A DNA stretch of 64,000 nt from Mastigias papua. Lineage: Eukaryota > Cnidaria > Scyphozoa > Rhizostomeae > Mastigiidae. The stretch is from NCBI GenBank assembly GCA_964019165.1, contig OZ025287.1, forward strand, positions 7,294,344-7,358,343. The letters run 5' to 3'. Below the pieces are notes generated by a model that ran no database searches, had not been told where the DNA came from, and saw only the letters and a program-made list of their open reading frames with translations. Position 1 is the first letter of the stretch, and each line of letters starts with the position of its first letter. Shown piece after piece: positions 1 to 12,647 of the stretch. Both the position numbers and the translations under genes were made by a program.

Positions 1-972
1 CAATATATCTTGATTTGTATCTTCCAAGCTCTTCAACTCTCAGTAACAGAATTTAGATTGTGACGATCTGGGTTTATCCGTGATTTTGTATGTTTGAATC
101 ACTTGGTTGTATTGATAGTCATGTTGTGTTCGTACAGTTCCCTGTTGTGTGGGTGATCACCCTTTCTGGGCCATGTGTTAATCTGTCAACGTGTATTGTT
201 ATTCGTAGTATTGTATGTTGATTAGGTTTTGTTTTATGACGTTTGTATCAGTGTTTGATTTAGTCTTCGTGTGATTGCATGTAAGGGTACGCATCGACTG
301 AGTTCCTTCGCGTTACATCTACTTTAGGCCTAGGCCTATGGCCTACGCTTAAGCATGAATCTACTACGCGTTAGTTTGTCGCCACCAAACAGAACCCGGG
401 AGAATTCAAAACATTACAAGATAATAGAATATGTTGATCAGTTTATTTTGATATTTTTATTGCATCTATTGATATCTTATATGCTGATTAGGTAAAAGAC
501 TAACCTTTGAGTTTCTTTTCCATGCTGACTATGTGATAATTTTTGCTCCGTAATTTTTCCTACCATTCAAGATTTTGCCAAATATGATAGATCGGTAGTT
601 TTTTAATCTGATATATCTGATAATCTATCATTACTCTACATTTACTGCAGATTTTTAATAGGAAGCAAACTTTCTGCTTTCAGCTTGGATGCTTCTTAAT
701 ATGTTTTGAAATCCAGCTTTAAATGTTTCTTAAAGTTCTTTAAGTTTCCAATTACGACAACAACCCATATACGGCAACTGTGAGATGAGAAATAGAATGG
801 TTGCTGTTCGTATTTTGTTTCCAGTTTAATAAAGCTTTTCTTGCAAAACAATTTTTTCATGTTTACTTTTGAAGCTCAGCCTCCGTGGGTTTTTTAAAGG
901 TCTCTTAATCTTTACCTGATTACTAAAAAGTTGTGTGTGTCGTATGATTATGTGCGCTTTTATTTTTTTCAG

Positions 973-1028
973 AAACGATGAAAACTTTCAGGTTATTGTG
1001 GTTATGCCATTATTGCCATGCTTTCCCG
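973..1028 (+). CDS. Pld: PLD exon a (PLLP strand)
   Basis: Acceptor AG at 971-972, donor GT at 1029. Encodes [18 protein letters not shown], the segment just before the FEG/PGE loop of animal PLDs. It begins with the last base of a split codon, so a missing exon precedes it. Confidence 0.88.
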
Positions 1029-4000
1029 GTTGAGTATTAAGTTACTTTGATATTTGTAGCTTCTTATGAAAATTTCCTGACAGCATGATTTCTCACAGTT
1101 TTCATGTAAACTAATGAGAAAAATTTTAATTCATTGCACATGCCAATTATAAAGAGACACACAGTTTTGAAACATGGAAACCATAGGTTTTTCCGTTCAA
1201 CAGATATCGGTCCACGCGATTCTGTTGTACAAACCAGTGTATATTTACCTAATTTTTGAAAGCACTTACCGGAAAGGAGTCGTGTTGAAGTTTCTAATTT
1301 TCTATTACGCATTTACAGGCGAAATTGGCCAGCCTAGTGGTTCTGCTATGTTAATTGTTGAGCATTGGAATTACAGATCAATATGTAGAAGTCAGGAATC
1401 AATCTTGGAACTGTTAAAAAGTAGAGGAGGTTTGTAGTTAATATTTAAATGGTCCCCTGTTCCACCATGATTTCTTCCTTTTGTAGAAATTGGCATACGT
1501 TGTACGTATGATTCTCTTAGCTAGTTTCCAATGTATGAAATGGAAATTCTGATCTTTGATGCTCTTTTCATTAAATGCATTTGGAAGCTAGTCTAATTCT
1601 TTAACGAAATTTATAGAAGGTTGACATGGATAGGCCTATAGCTGTAGAAATTTGGAAATAACAAAAACATTTTACTTGTATGTATAGTTTGTGTAAAGTC
1701 CTTAGTATTCTACTTATTAATTAGTTGGTATTAATTAGTTTTATCTATAGAGGCTATGTAAAAGCATCAACTTTACAGAAAAAATGTTGAATTATATTAT
1801 TTTTGTATTATTATATGACTACTAATCAAATACATCGAAGCAGTGATTTGGAGATTGAAGAATTTTGCTGTGATATCCAATCCCCAAATTGATTGAAAGA
1901 ATAGGCGATAATTTGAGTTCATTCCGACGACAGTTGTGTTCATATTTCTTTGTTTAAAATCACCCGATTAATCAAAAGATTTATTTCTGGCATTTGTCGC
2001 TTATTCAAAGGTTTATCTACTCGAAGAAAGACTATAACCAATGTTTACACTTGGAAAGAGATAGCAGGGAAATTTTGAAAACTATCAACTCTAGTCTTTG
2101 AGCCTAAGAACATTTAGGGACAAAGTTATGTCTACAATTGGGCTTCATAATTTCTCTGTTTTTGTTAAATCTTATAATGGATATTAGTTCGACGACTTGC
2201 ATTTCTCCCCGAAATTTGCCACTGCTTCGTCTTGCATAGACTTCTAGAAACAGTATAAGACAATTTGCTTTGAATTCATTTAAACGCAGTTGAAACCCTG
2301 AGCCAGGTTTGTTGTGGGAAAAAATATTATTGCTTGAGGTGTTAGAAATAGACAGTAAGCATTGACGAATATAGTTTGTGAGACTGTTTGTCTATAATCT
2401 ACTTTTGAATTCATAAGTCTTATATTTTCTAAGTTTCAAAATACGTGCTGCTGGCAAAACGGTTATAGAAGAAATGTCAGTAAAGTTTCGAAAGGACATA
2501 GCGAGCATGCAAATTAGCCCACATAATATTGCTATTGGTCGATCTTTATTCATTGCACAGATCATCATGGATGTGCTTTCTAGTAGCTCACAGACTTAGA
2601 CCCCTGTGATACTTATGATTATATTATTTTGAATTTTCATTCAATTGAATATAATTTGTTTGTACTATCATGCACCTCTTTGTATCAGGGGAAGTGTACA
2701 ATTGGCTATCTGCCATTTCTGCGTGTAGACAATGGGGAATTGCATTTATATCGATAGTAATTAAAAGTCTGATATATTGGAATTGGTCAAGGGCTTGTTT
2801 CTAAAACAGAATACATATCAACTGCATCTGATCGCTATATTTAAGTATTCTTTTCTACACTCTCTTCATCTAAATGCAGTTTGATTTTTTTCCTGTGTCA
2901 CCATATATAACCAGTTTGTACCAAACAGAACCTTCAAACCTTCATAAATACTTTTATATAGCTGCATTTTTTATTTATCTCCTTCTTATTTTAGTTGAAA
3001 ATCCATCAAAGTATATCAGATTCTATGGTTTGAGAAAATATGAAGAACACCAAGGCAAACTGGTCAGTAATTACAGTGTAGTTTTCTTCTACTACTCCAG
3101 AATGCTGAAGGCTGTGGCGGGATTAATACAGGCATGCTAAATGAGGACGGGTACACCAGTGCCTCAGCTTTCTTGATAACAGAATTGCCATCAAACAGCA
3201 CCACCTATACTTGAACCCAATTACCTTATTTTTTGTTAGACTTATACTAGGCTTATATCTTTTTTGTTTATTCTTTGTTAGACTTAAACTAGACTTATAC
3301 CTGTTTTTTGTTTATTCATCATCCATATCTAACTTATATGCAGAGCACCTCATGTTCTCTCTTATTTTGTTTCAACTATTTTTGCATGCCTGACACGTCT
3401 GACACCTAGAGTCAATGTTATCATAGGTATATAGATCCTTACAAAGCCAATGGGCCCCTGATTAGTCTTTAAAGCGTGATCTAGCGAGTTTGAATCATAT
3501 TCAGTCATTATCAACGCCTGTTGCAACATAGAACAATTGACTTGGGTATATAATCATATGAGGTAGAAGTCGTCACTAGCCATAGATAGAAATATAAGTA
3601 CGTATGAGCTAACTTTAAATTTGTATGGAGAAGCTGTAGAAATGTAGTAAGGAAGAGGAGAGCAAGAGGTTTTAAAGTTTACAGCGCCATCGATTGAAAG
3701 AAATGTGCGATAGAGTTCATAAAGTATTATGTGTTAATGGTTCTTACTTAAGTAGATAATATATTATGTATTAACACGCAATGCATAACATGTTATGAAC
3801 CAATTGCAGGTCACAGAGATCATATATGTGCATAGCAAGTTGATGATTGTGGATGATAAAACTGTCATTCTTGGTTCTGGTTAGTTTTAAACGTCTTCTA
3901 GACATCTTTCTTTTTTAGCCCGTGTTCACATGTGAAATGATCAGCCGAGGCCTAATATGATAATGCTGCCATGTTGCTTAGGTCTTGCCTTGGTCTCGTC

Positions 4001-7000
4001 TCAACTTGATGGAACGTTTCGGAATTATTATGTAATGTGCTGTAGTTTTGTATATATATTCGGTTAAGCCACATGCGCTTATATTTTATCCTTCCTTATT
4101 CGTGTTGAGATTGTGATTACGTTATTTGATTATTGGAGTTTGAGTTAATAGAGTATGTTCAGTATAATCAGTATTCTCGTCTTGATGTCATTTATCGCTT
4201 GACCTGAGAGTTTCATCAGGATGCTATACCCCCATATGAATGCTTTATTGGGTGAAAGAGTAGATTAGATACGTACTCAAGCTGGGTGGAGTAAATTTTT
4301 ATTTACGTTTGCAGCACATCTCCTGGCTTGCAAGAATGGGCTGAAAGATGAAATGACCTTCCTCATTTGAACATACTCCTGTCTGTAGCACTAATGTTGA
4401 CGAGACTAGGTTGGCTAGAATGTTTTGCAATTCAATTTGTGGTTTGTTGCTGAAATTGCACCGGGTAGGCTTTTCGATCATGTTCATTTTATTCATAAAT
4501 GATGTGGTCATTTTTAGCAAATATCAACGACAGAAGCATGCTGGGAAATAGAGATTCTGAGATTGCTATAATAGTGCAGGATACCGAAATGGTAAGATTT
4601 CTTTTCGACAATGATTCATCCTAGCGAAAGTTACAAACTATTCACATGATTTGAAGTTCGTACAACCTAGGAGGATTGTGTTTTTCATCCATTTCTCAGT
4701 GCTTTGAGACGTTATTGTGCATGACCATCTGTAAATTATATCATTAACTTTGAATAAGTTGAGGTTTAAAGTGACGCACAAGAACACAACCTTGATGCGT
4801 TGAAATTGCGTATATGGTATGTGCTTGCTACTTTGAATCGTGATTGCAGATATAAGGCTGAATACCGTTAAGTTTCATGCTTCAGTCCAGAATTACGTTC
4901 AGTGGTTTGACATTTTGTGGAAATCATTTATATCTCTCGTCATGCTGACATCTTCGACAGGTGTCATATTGTTGGTTTTGCAAGTATGACCAAATGTTTT
5001 TGTGAATTCTTTTTATAAATCGCATTTAATAGAATAGAATTTACACTCGTACCTCCTCATTTCATATTTTTCTCAGTTTCCTAATACCTTTGTATAAATT
5101 TGAAAACCAAATTAACGAAGCCACCACATCCTGTTTTTATGCTGTGAAACCTCGTGTGGTCTACAATACTAAGTTAAAAATGCTACCATCTGTTAAAAAA
5201 GATAGCGTTCCTACCACTCAAAAAAGTTGTGTAGTTTATGAATTTTCGTCCCGAAGTGAAGCTCGGTACGTAGGGCGCACTACGCAGAGACTAGCTGACA
5301 GAATAAAACAACATGTACCCACGAGCACCAGGACGAAAAGCACTACAATAAGAGAACAGCCACCTCGTATGAGTAAAAACTCTAATTCTAAAATGAAAGT
5401 GATTCGGCCATAGGACAACATCTCATTAAAAACCCGGAATGCGCCAAGGCATACTCAGACGATAACTTTCGGATCATAGGGCAAGCAAGATCGTCCTTTC
5501 AGTTTACATAAATACTCAAAACCCAGTCTTGTGTAAACAAAAGGAGTTCATTTTCTCACTTGGACTCTTCAAGTAAACAATGGTGAATTGGTACCAAGGT
5601 GCCAATCCTAGAGCTAATTGGACACATTATTCATCATATCACGTGTACCCGCATCTGGCTATATATTTCGGTTCACCTTTCGGTCGCTATCCGACGTTTC
5701 ATACCCTGACGAGTGTCGGACGAAAATAAGCTTTTCAGTATACCTAAAACATGGTACCGCTTTTTCTTGCTGTAGTGAAGTTCTGTAGTACCAACAGACT
5801 TTTCACTAATACCTTTGTGTAGGATTTAACTAAAACAGATACCTAAAGCCGTACCTTAAACAGATATTGTCTTGTTTCCATCTCATGTCTCATATGATAA
5901 TGCATTAGATGTAAAAGGTAGTGTGCTACCCACGTTTCGTATTCACTAGAATAGTTCTATAGTGTAACCTGAGATCTTCCCCCGGGTTTTGCCTCAGGTG
6001 TTGGCATGGGCGTTGCCCTGAGTGTTACCCTGGTCGTTACCCTTCGTGCAGTCATCAGTCACCTATATATTGCAGAAGGATATTTTCCCTTGATCTACTT
6101 AGTAGCAATTGTAAATTTATGCAAATATTTAATTTCATACTTGATAGTTAGCTTGAGTTTTTCTATTGCATTATATATGATGCAGAAATTGTTTGGACCT
6201 ACAGGCAAACCTTTCTACGATTTATTTTGATACCCTCTATAGTACTCGATTACGACTCTTCGGAAATCTTTCAAGGTTATTTTTCTCTGCGTTGTACTCT
6301 CACTAGCCTTCTTATTTTATACCATGGTATTGCCACGGGCTTATAACGGAATTGTCTTTTTGGTCAACTCAAATATAGCGCTAGTTTGAATCTATTAAAG
6401 GTCACTTTGTAATCTTCTCCTTTTCGGAAGTACTTGTTTAGATGTGCATACAAGTAACATATGACAGAAACAAGTTCCTTTATTGCAAGCACCGAACTGA
6501 AATTAGATCTATGATCTTTAGTTCAAGTGCAGCTAACCTCTCTTGTATTTGGTTCATGTACGTTTATGTTTTCTCCGTGTATTTTACTCTTATTAACATA
6601 GTAAGTGACGTCATTTTACTCTTTTTAACTTTGTAAGTGACATTATTATACTGTTATTAACATTGTAAGTGACGTCATGACCTAGAGTCTATTCCTACTT
6701 TGATCGCTATAGTTTATTTTATATCCGTGGTTTGGACTTTGAATTCAATAGAAATAGTTGTTTTCTGCTAAATTCATTACTTTTTATCAACACGTTTTCG
6801 CTCTGATACTACTTACTTTTTACGTTCATAAATACAAAACTATATCACTTACGTTCATTCTACACTCATGTGCTCTCTTTATGCATTCCATCAATTTTAT
6901 TAGATTTATGTCTTTCATTTTCCTTTACTTCAATCAGAAATTTCCAGCTATAACCTATTTAAATATTCTAGGTTGATTCGCATATGGACGGACGTCCATG

Positions 7001-9618
7001 CAAAGTCGGACAATTTGCTCATAGTTTACGGACAAACTTATTTCGAGAGCATTTAGGCTTATTCCTGGATCCAAAACGTGATGTCTCTGATCCTATTTCT
7101 AAGAATATGACGGTATATATATATATATATGGTTACTTTGTTTGATATTCGTTCAAATTTCTATCTGTTGATTTTCTATTCAATTATAAGTTTTGTCTGT
7201 TTTTCTTTGTGTCTGCCCGAACTTTTTCATCCTAAGTTTTTACTGCTTTTAGCCATTTGTAATGTATAAATTCGAGCATTCATAGATTGATCGTAAGACG
7301 CATAATCCTATTGGCAACCTAGACTGAGACCACAATAGCTAAATTAGAATGCTATCAGTTGTTTATCATCTCTCTTTGGTTATCAATTATGACCTCAATT
7401 TTGAGTGATGATCTTTCCCTCTTCAAGAAATTGCTGACATTGAGTTTACTTAGCTCTAGTGACGTTGTTTCATTAAGGCAGAAACATAACAATGAAAACT
7501 CGGTGAATTGCAGGCTTTAAATGCTCATTTCTTTCTATGTAAATGATAACTGTTGCATGCTTATTGGTTTCGGTTGATATTCTCCTCTTTCTACCTTGTT
7601 CGTCGACCCCAGGAATTTTGGATCTCCACGGCAAGAAATAACACACAAATTTTTGAAGAGGTAGCAAATATGTTTCTTCAGTTTCTTCAGTTTCTTAGCG
7701 ACTTCTTTGTTTTCAATAGTTTGAATTTTTTACAAAGATTTAGCCTTGCAGCTGTTATATTCTACAGAAACGATCAGACAACAGATAAACTTGTTCCTTT
7801 TTTAATGAGAAATTTGTGAGCGTGAATGTAAAACTTTTGTTATTGATTTTACTCTCCCGCCCTTCCCGGAAGATTCACAGAATTGTATATAACCCTTCAT
7901 ATTATTCTCTTTTCCATTAGGTTTTTGGTTGCCTTCCAAGTGACGAAGTTAAATCATTCTCGCAACTGCCTTCGTATGACGTAAGCATTTGTTGGATTGA
8001 TTTGTGCGTTATGCATTTTCTCAATATATTGTTACTATGCAATAGTATGCAAAGATGACTAGCTTGGAAGTTATTTCAGCGAGCTAAATTCCACAAAGGG
8101 ATTAAGAGGAAGGACATAATCCGAATTTTGCTGTCCCTCGTGTTCGAGCAGAGAAAAAGCATGAATGAATCTTCTACTTTCAATTAGCTTAGATTAACGA
8201 CAGTCTACCAATGAAATATGAGAATTCGATTTAGAATTTCAAGGCATGCTTCTAATCTCCAATGGTCAAAGTTGTAAGTCTTTATACATCGACACTTTTG
8301 TAATGACTTCTGTTGTTGGCATTTGTCAATATTTTGACCTCTGTTAAATATGTTGGTACAGCTCCTGGTTTTGTTTAGCAGCTGAACATCAGTTCAACAA
8401 GCAAACATGTCAAGCACCAACTGAAAATGCAAACATGTCAAAATATTCCATTATTATTATTATTACTTTATCATAGTTGTTAGTAGTAGAGATAATGATA
8501 TTCTCCTCTCATCACAGATATTTAAGGAGGATAGATATTTAGCGAGTGCTGATTATCAAGAGGGCCTTCCATCTGCATTGCAATTTCATTATTTACTAAA
8601 CCTAGAAGAAACGCTAGAATCCCCCAATTGCAATAGTAGAATAAGTCTAATTAATATCTAGAATACTCAGATATTGTCATATGCAGTTTTAGAAACGATT
8701 AAAATAATGTTTACATACATCCATCTGATCTAAACCTGGCACCTGAAGGCTGTATGTGAAGATGTCTGTTTGTTTTTAGTTGAAAGCTTTTCCAGCATTT
8801 TGCACCTCTGAGTGATCGTCTGCTAACACGCTAAAGCAGGCTAACGATCAACTGAGCACCCGCTTTGTATACCTACCGTAAAGAGCTGTAGACAAAAGGG
8901 GGCCCATGGGAGCTCACCTTTCTCTTTTATTGAATGATAGTAATATATGAATCAAACAACCAAAATTAGATCTTACCAAAGCCAAATTAACTTTTTTCCC
9001 TGCAATTACTACTACCATAAATCGTTTGCCTTATCAAAGTTTTATTTGGACCACACCCTCAACGTTAGGAAAGGATGCATTGTGCAAAAGCTGCATCTAC
9101 TTGAATCCAGTAATGTATAATTTTTCAAGCACGGTTGATTGTGGAAAGATTTTTATTTGCTTTGTATAGAATTTTCCTGGCCAATTGCCTAGTATATTTG
9201 GGAAAGCATCAATGTACTGATGTCTATTTTATGAAGAGTATTCATGGAAAAAGAATCCAGGTTACTTCAGTTCGAATGCTTTTTCACGGAACTTTTTTCT
9301 ACTTTTTAGTTATCAGCAATTGGACACACTTTCATAGTATCGTTTCAGAATAAAAACAGCCGTAATCGTGAGTTATTTTGCACTAATTGCTCCATAAGCG
9401 AAATCCATTAGTTTATGAGTTGGTTTTTAGTCGTCTCTTGTTTCTTCCCACAGAGTCGTGATCGTCTTGTAAAGTCCGACATGAACCTAGCCAAAGAGCG
9501 TCTAAATGATCTTCAAGGTCATCTAGTGGAAAAGCCATTACACTTCTTGGAGAACCAAAACATGAGGCCTAGCACTGGCACTGCAGAGTCCATTGTGCCG
9601 GCTTCTGTGTTTACATAA
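973..9618 (+). CDS. Pld: Phospholipase D (PLD1/PLD2 class), 3' nine exons, 5' end outside the window
   Basis: PLD hydrolyses phosphatidylcholine to phosphatidic acid and choline at cell membranes. Nine exons join in phase: 973-1028, 1319-1429, 2995-3062, 3810-3879, 4518-4591, 6972-7112, 7613-7660, 7921-7980, 9454-9618, giving about 263 residues up to a TAA stop. All internal junctions are GT-AG. The order of motifs follows the animal PLD C-terminal half: VIVVMPLLP strand, [25 protein letters not shown], then the second catalytic HKD motif (HSKLMIVD) followed by GSANINDRS, then [11 protein letters not shown], a GQFAHSLR segment, [20 protein letters not shown] and a C-terminal VPASVFT. The family normally ends in EVWT, and that terminus matters for activity; Trp to Phe is a conservative change. 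The first HKD motif, PX and PH domains must lie upstream; I found no further exon in bases 1-972. Very sure of family; PLD1 versus PLD2 not resolved. Confidence 0.95.
1319..1429 (+). CDS. Pld: PLD exon b (HWNYRSICR)
   Basis: Acceptor after TTTACAG, donor GT at 1430. Carries [16 protein letters not shown], matching the H(F/W)NYR(T/S)(M/I)CRG-SIL block of PLD1/2. Enters and leaves in phase 1. Confidence 0.92.
2995..3062 (+). CDS. Pld: PLD exon c (YGLRKYEE)
   Basis: Acceptor TTATTTTAG, donor GTCAGT at 3063. Encodes [18 protein letters not shown], the conserved stretch before the second HKD motif. The longer open frame around it is intron read-through. Confidence 0.92.
3810..3879 (+). CDS. Pld: PLD exon d (second HKD motif)
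   Basis: Acceptor AATTGCAG, donor GT at 3880. Encodes [23 protein letters not shown]. His, Lys and Asp of HxKxxxxD are all intact, so the catalytic half encoded here looks functional. Confidence 0.96.
4518..4591 (+). CDS. Pld: PLD exon e ([15 protein letters not shown])
   Basis: Acceptor TTTTTAG, donor GTAAGA at 4592. Continues the HKD block with [20 protein letters not shown]; the Asn of the GSxxxN signature is present. Confidence 0.95.
5090..5576 (+). pseudogene. Penelope-like element GIY-YIG endonuclease fragment, inside a PLD intron
   Basis: A decayed 3' end of a Penelope-like retroelement lying in the intron between PLD exons e and f. The first frame (5090-5413) has [27 protein letters not shown], a GIY-YIG core with its conserved Arg. 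A frameshift follows, then the usual GIY-YIG tail [15 protein letters not shown] and [10 protein letters not shown] second shift leads to [13 protein letters not shown] and FSLGLFK, ending at TAA 5574-5576. No reverse transcriptase is left, so this is a 5'-truncated dead copy. Confidence 0.8.
5690..5725 (+). other. Hammerhead-like core/hairpin downstream of the GIY-YIG fragment
   Basis: CTGACGA (5706-5712) and GAAA (5722-5725) are spaced as in a hammerhead core, and TCCGAC (5690) can pair with GTCGGA (5715). A proper stem II and stem I are not evident, so this is at best a relic of the ribozyme that Penelope-like terminal repeats often carry. Confidence 0.3.
6972..7112 (+). CDS. Pld: PLD exon f (GQFAHSLR ... 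DPIS)
   Basis: Acceptor TATTCTAG; the donor GT at 7113 is the first base pair of a short (TA)n run (to about 7131). Encodes 47 codons in phase 0 with [17 protein letters not shown] and DVSDPIS, matching the (A/Q)GRFAxxLR ... DP(I/V) block of PLDs. Confidence 0.93.
7613..7660 (+). CDS. Pld: PLD exon g ([16 protein letters not shown])
   Basis: A 48-base phase-0 microexon between CCCCAG and GTAGCA. It matches the family segment reading (K)EVWxSTAxxNxxIY. Confidence 0.88.
7921..7980 (+). CDS. Pld: PLD exon h ([10 protein letters not shown])
   Basis: A 60-base phase-0 exon after TTCCATTAG, donor [16 protein letters not shown] matches the VFRCLPxDEV block. Confidence 0.92.
9454..9618 (+). CDS. 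Pld: PLD terminal exon
   Basis: Acceptor CCCACAG; stop TAA at 9616-9618. Encodes the [20 protein letters not shown] helix and the C-terminal tail SIVPASVFT. No canonical AATAAA was seen close downstream. Confidence 0.95.
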   Translation, partial: SRDRLVKSDMNLAKERLNDLQGHLVEKPLHFLENQNMRPSTGTAESIVPASVFT

Positions 9619-12600
9619 TACCGTATTGATATTTTAAAGGGCTATATTAAGCCTGTTCATAGTAAATTTCCTCTTTTAAGTTATTCCCATGATTTCACGA
9701 GTTGACAACTATCTGCTCACATGAACTCCATTTGATTTAAAGATTACAAAGCAGCGTCTCGTCGGAGGAAAGAGAGAAACACCTCTGCCTGCATTATTGT
9801 CACAGGCCGATCATATTGCCCATAATTACGCAAGGCCTCCAATTAACTTTGCAGATTCATGTTTGCTATTATGCTATTGCTAACCTCCAAATAGATGGAA
9901 ATCTTCCCACAGTTTTAGTAGTTATCCTGTTCTCACCTATAAATGATTAATAGGTCGACTGAATGTTTGTGATAAACTCTCATGATTAGAGTTTGCATTT
10001 TATTGTCTTTCATTTCATAGTTTATTCTTCAATTGTTTCACTTAACATATGAATATTGTTCTTTAATTGCGAACTTGCTTAAATTAATGTATCTATGTAT
10101 CTCTCAAGTATAATTGAATGGTATCTCACGTTTAGACTCTATTTGCATTTCACAGACTACCCTGGGTTCTCCCCCAGCTAAAACCTGTCCAAGCTATTGT
10201 GGTAGTGGAAATGCAATCTATCCCCCACTGACCCTTCTTTAGATCGCCCCAGCGTGAGAAGTAGGTTACTCAGGTTTACTCAGGTTTACTCAGGTTTACT
10301 CAGGTTTACTCCAGTGTAGCTTTTTGGTACTGTCGTACTTTGTCTTCAATGTATATGTATTGGCAGTAGAATAGCTAACGAATTATAACGGAACAAACCG
10401 CAGGAGTTCTTTCCTGTTTAATACAACATCCACAAATTTCCTACAACTAGTTTGGAATGATTTTTATTCCGTAGCGAACCCCGATATGTAAGTATAGATG
10501 GGGCGTTAGGTAAAGGAGTAAACAGTATTAACAGTATTGGCTTGGAGATACCATTTTGTGAAACGGTGACCACATGATCATTATTCTTAAATCTCATTGC
10601 ACGTAGCTTGTATGTCAGATGACCTCATCACATAGGGCAGGGGTAGGCAGTTATTTTATCTATGACGTCACATACGAGGCAGAAAAGTTGTGGAGACCCC
10701 GGCCAAAATGATTCGCTTGGTGCTGTACAATAATATTGATATTTTCTATTCACGTGAGTGAAATCAACGTCAAAAATAAAAGCAGCTGTAGTCCATATAT
10801 GAGATAAAATTTCAAAATATCTTTATTTCTTAAGTTCCAAGTAACATTTCGGGGGCCATTCAGAGTCATCTACAGACCTATTTGGCCTGCGGACCGTGCG
10901 ATGCACAGTCTGATATGGGGAATAGTCTTTGTACATAGAATGAGATGTATTGGTTTCCATTCTTGAATGACCATAGGCGGGAAATTTTTAGTGATTTCTG
11001 TTAGTAGCATTTTAAATGGAATAGGAACTTACGTCTATTTTCGATTCAAGTTGCATTCTTTCTAAATGGTTTCATCGTCGGTGAGTTGGGTCATAGTTTT
11101 GAATGGTTAAATGTTTTCATGAATTATTTAATGAGTATATTTCATAACCAAGTAATTTTTATAATGAATAGCCGTATTTTTGATTGGGAAATATTTTCAC
11201 ATATTTAAGTGCATTGGTATTTGGTTGTAACAATTTTTGAGCAAAGCCAGTGGTTGCTTGAGGCTATTAAAATACAAATCAGTCATTTGCGTTTTCAATT
11301 TCATTTTGCTCTTCGTTATTTGAAGGCTTCCGTTTGATTGTGCCAAGGCTGTGTGACCCGTTTAGTTCTCTTTTTGTTGAAATCCATTTGATTACTTTCC
11401 CAAACTACTGTGGCAGTCCCTGGAAAGCTCATTTCAGTTCAGTTAATTTTAAAATTCCGCTACATACAGTTCAAAAGTAATTATAATACAAAGAGAACGA
11501 AGTTACATGCCAAAAAGTACAATAAACTAATACTAGCAAAAGGAAGTGAAGAACCGTAAAACGAAATGTATTCAGGAAATTACCTAAAAGGAGGGACTCA
11601 CTCAATAGTTAAACAGTCTGTGCAACTGAATTCACAACCATCCTGACACAATATAATATCTTTTCACCTTTTTATCTGTGTACTTGAAAGCTATGGAAAA
11701 TACATCGCAAACATTTTCCATGCATCATGTCTCTGATTTTCACAACATTTCGACAACAGTCCAATTTATGAAGACAAGAAAATGTAAAATTCTTGCAACG
11801 ACAACAACAACAACGTGTTATTGATTTTCCCGCCATTTTGCTGATAAAAGAATGGCGTCGGTGCTGAGCAGCAGTGAGCATAAATATACCATTTTAAGAG
11901 TCAAGTTAAAAGAGGGATCGGTTATTTACAGCAATAGCTGAAATGCCCAGTGTGGAGTTGATGGAAATCCAAATAAATTAACTGAAATGCAGACTGCTTG
12001 GAAAGGATGCATTTTTGTACCACGGAGAAAGTTGCCTATGGTACCAAGGTTACAAATTGATCAGACAAATATAGGATGATGAATCTGTGATGAACAAATT
12101 TGGTGAGTTCCCGCTAATACATAACTTACGAGCATCTAGCGTCATTTATTTTTAATTTTTGCTTCGATTGTGATGTAGCTAGTCAGAATACCTCGTAACA
12201 CACTCCACATGATTTTTGTTAATGGTAATGACAATAGGCAATGGGCCTAATTAGCTGTAAACAACGTTTGTTTACAGAATAACAATAATACCACATATAC
12301 ATACGGCCCCTCCAACTGGCTGAAACGACTTGTGTAAGATAAATATGACCAAAGCTCTCACAGACGCCGAAAATTGAGCGTTTGGGATTCAATCCATAAA
12401 TTTAACCAACTTTCTAAACTCTACATTGGCTCTTTGGTTATACCAAAGTTCACAAGTGAACAATATGAAGTATACTTTCATATGGAATTACCCTCAAAGT
12501 ATAGGGCGTTCCCCGCAATAGTTTTCTGAGGGCATAGTCCCAGAGCCTCTCCCGTTACTCTCTTCTTCATTTGCCCTGGCCATGCCACTGTTTACAACCT

Positions 12601-12647
12601 CCCTGATTCTCGGATGCATAGCTCACTATTGATTCGTCAGTGCTCTA
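9619..12647. other. Intergenic, no gene seen
   Basis: Open frames are short and lack splice or family support. Around 10640-10920 a fragment resembles a hAT-type MITE: it opens CAGGGGTAGGCAG and has a GGCCTGCGGACC block near 10876, but no clean right end. Confidence 0.5.
10265..10311. repeat. 10-bp minisatellite, about 4.5 copies
   Basis: The unit CAGGTTTACT is repeated almost without error. Confidence 0.9.
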
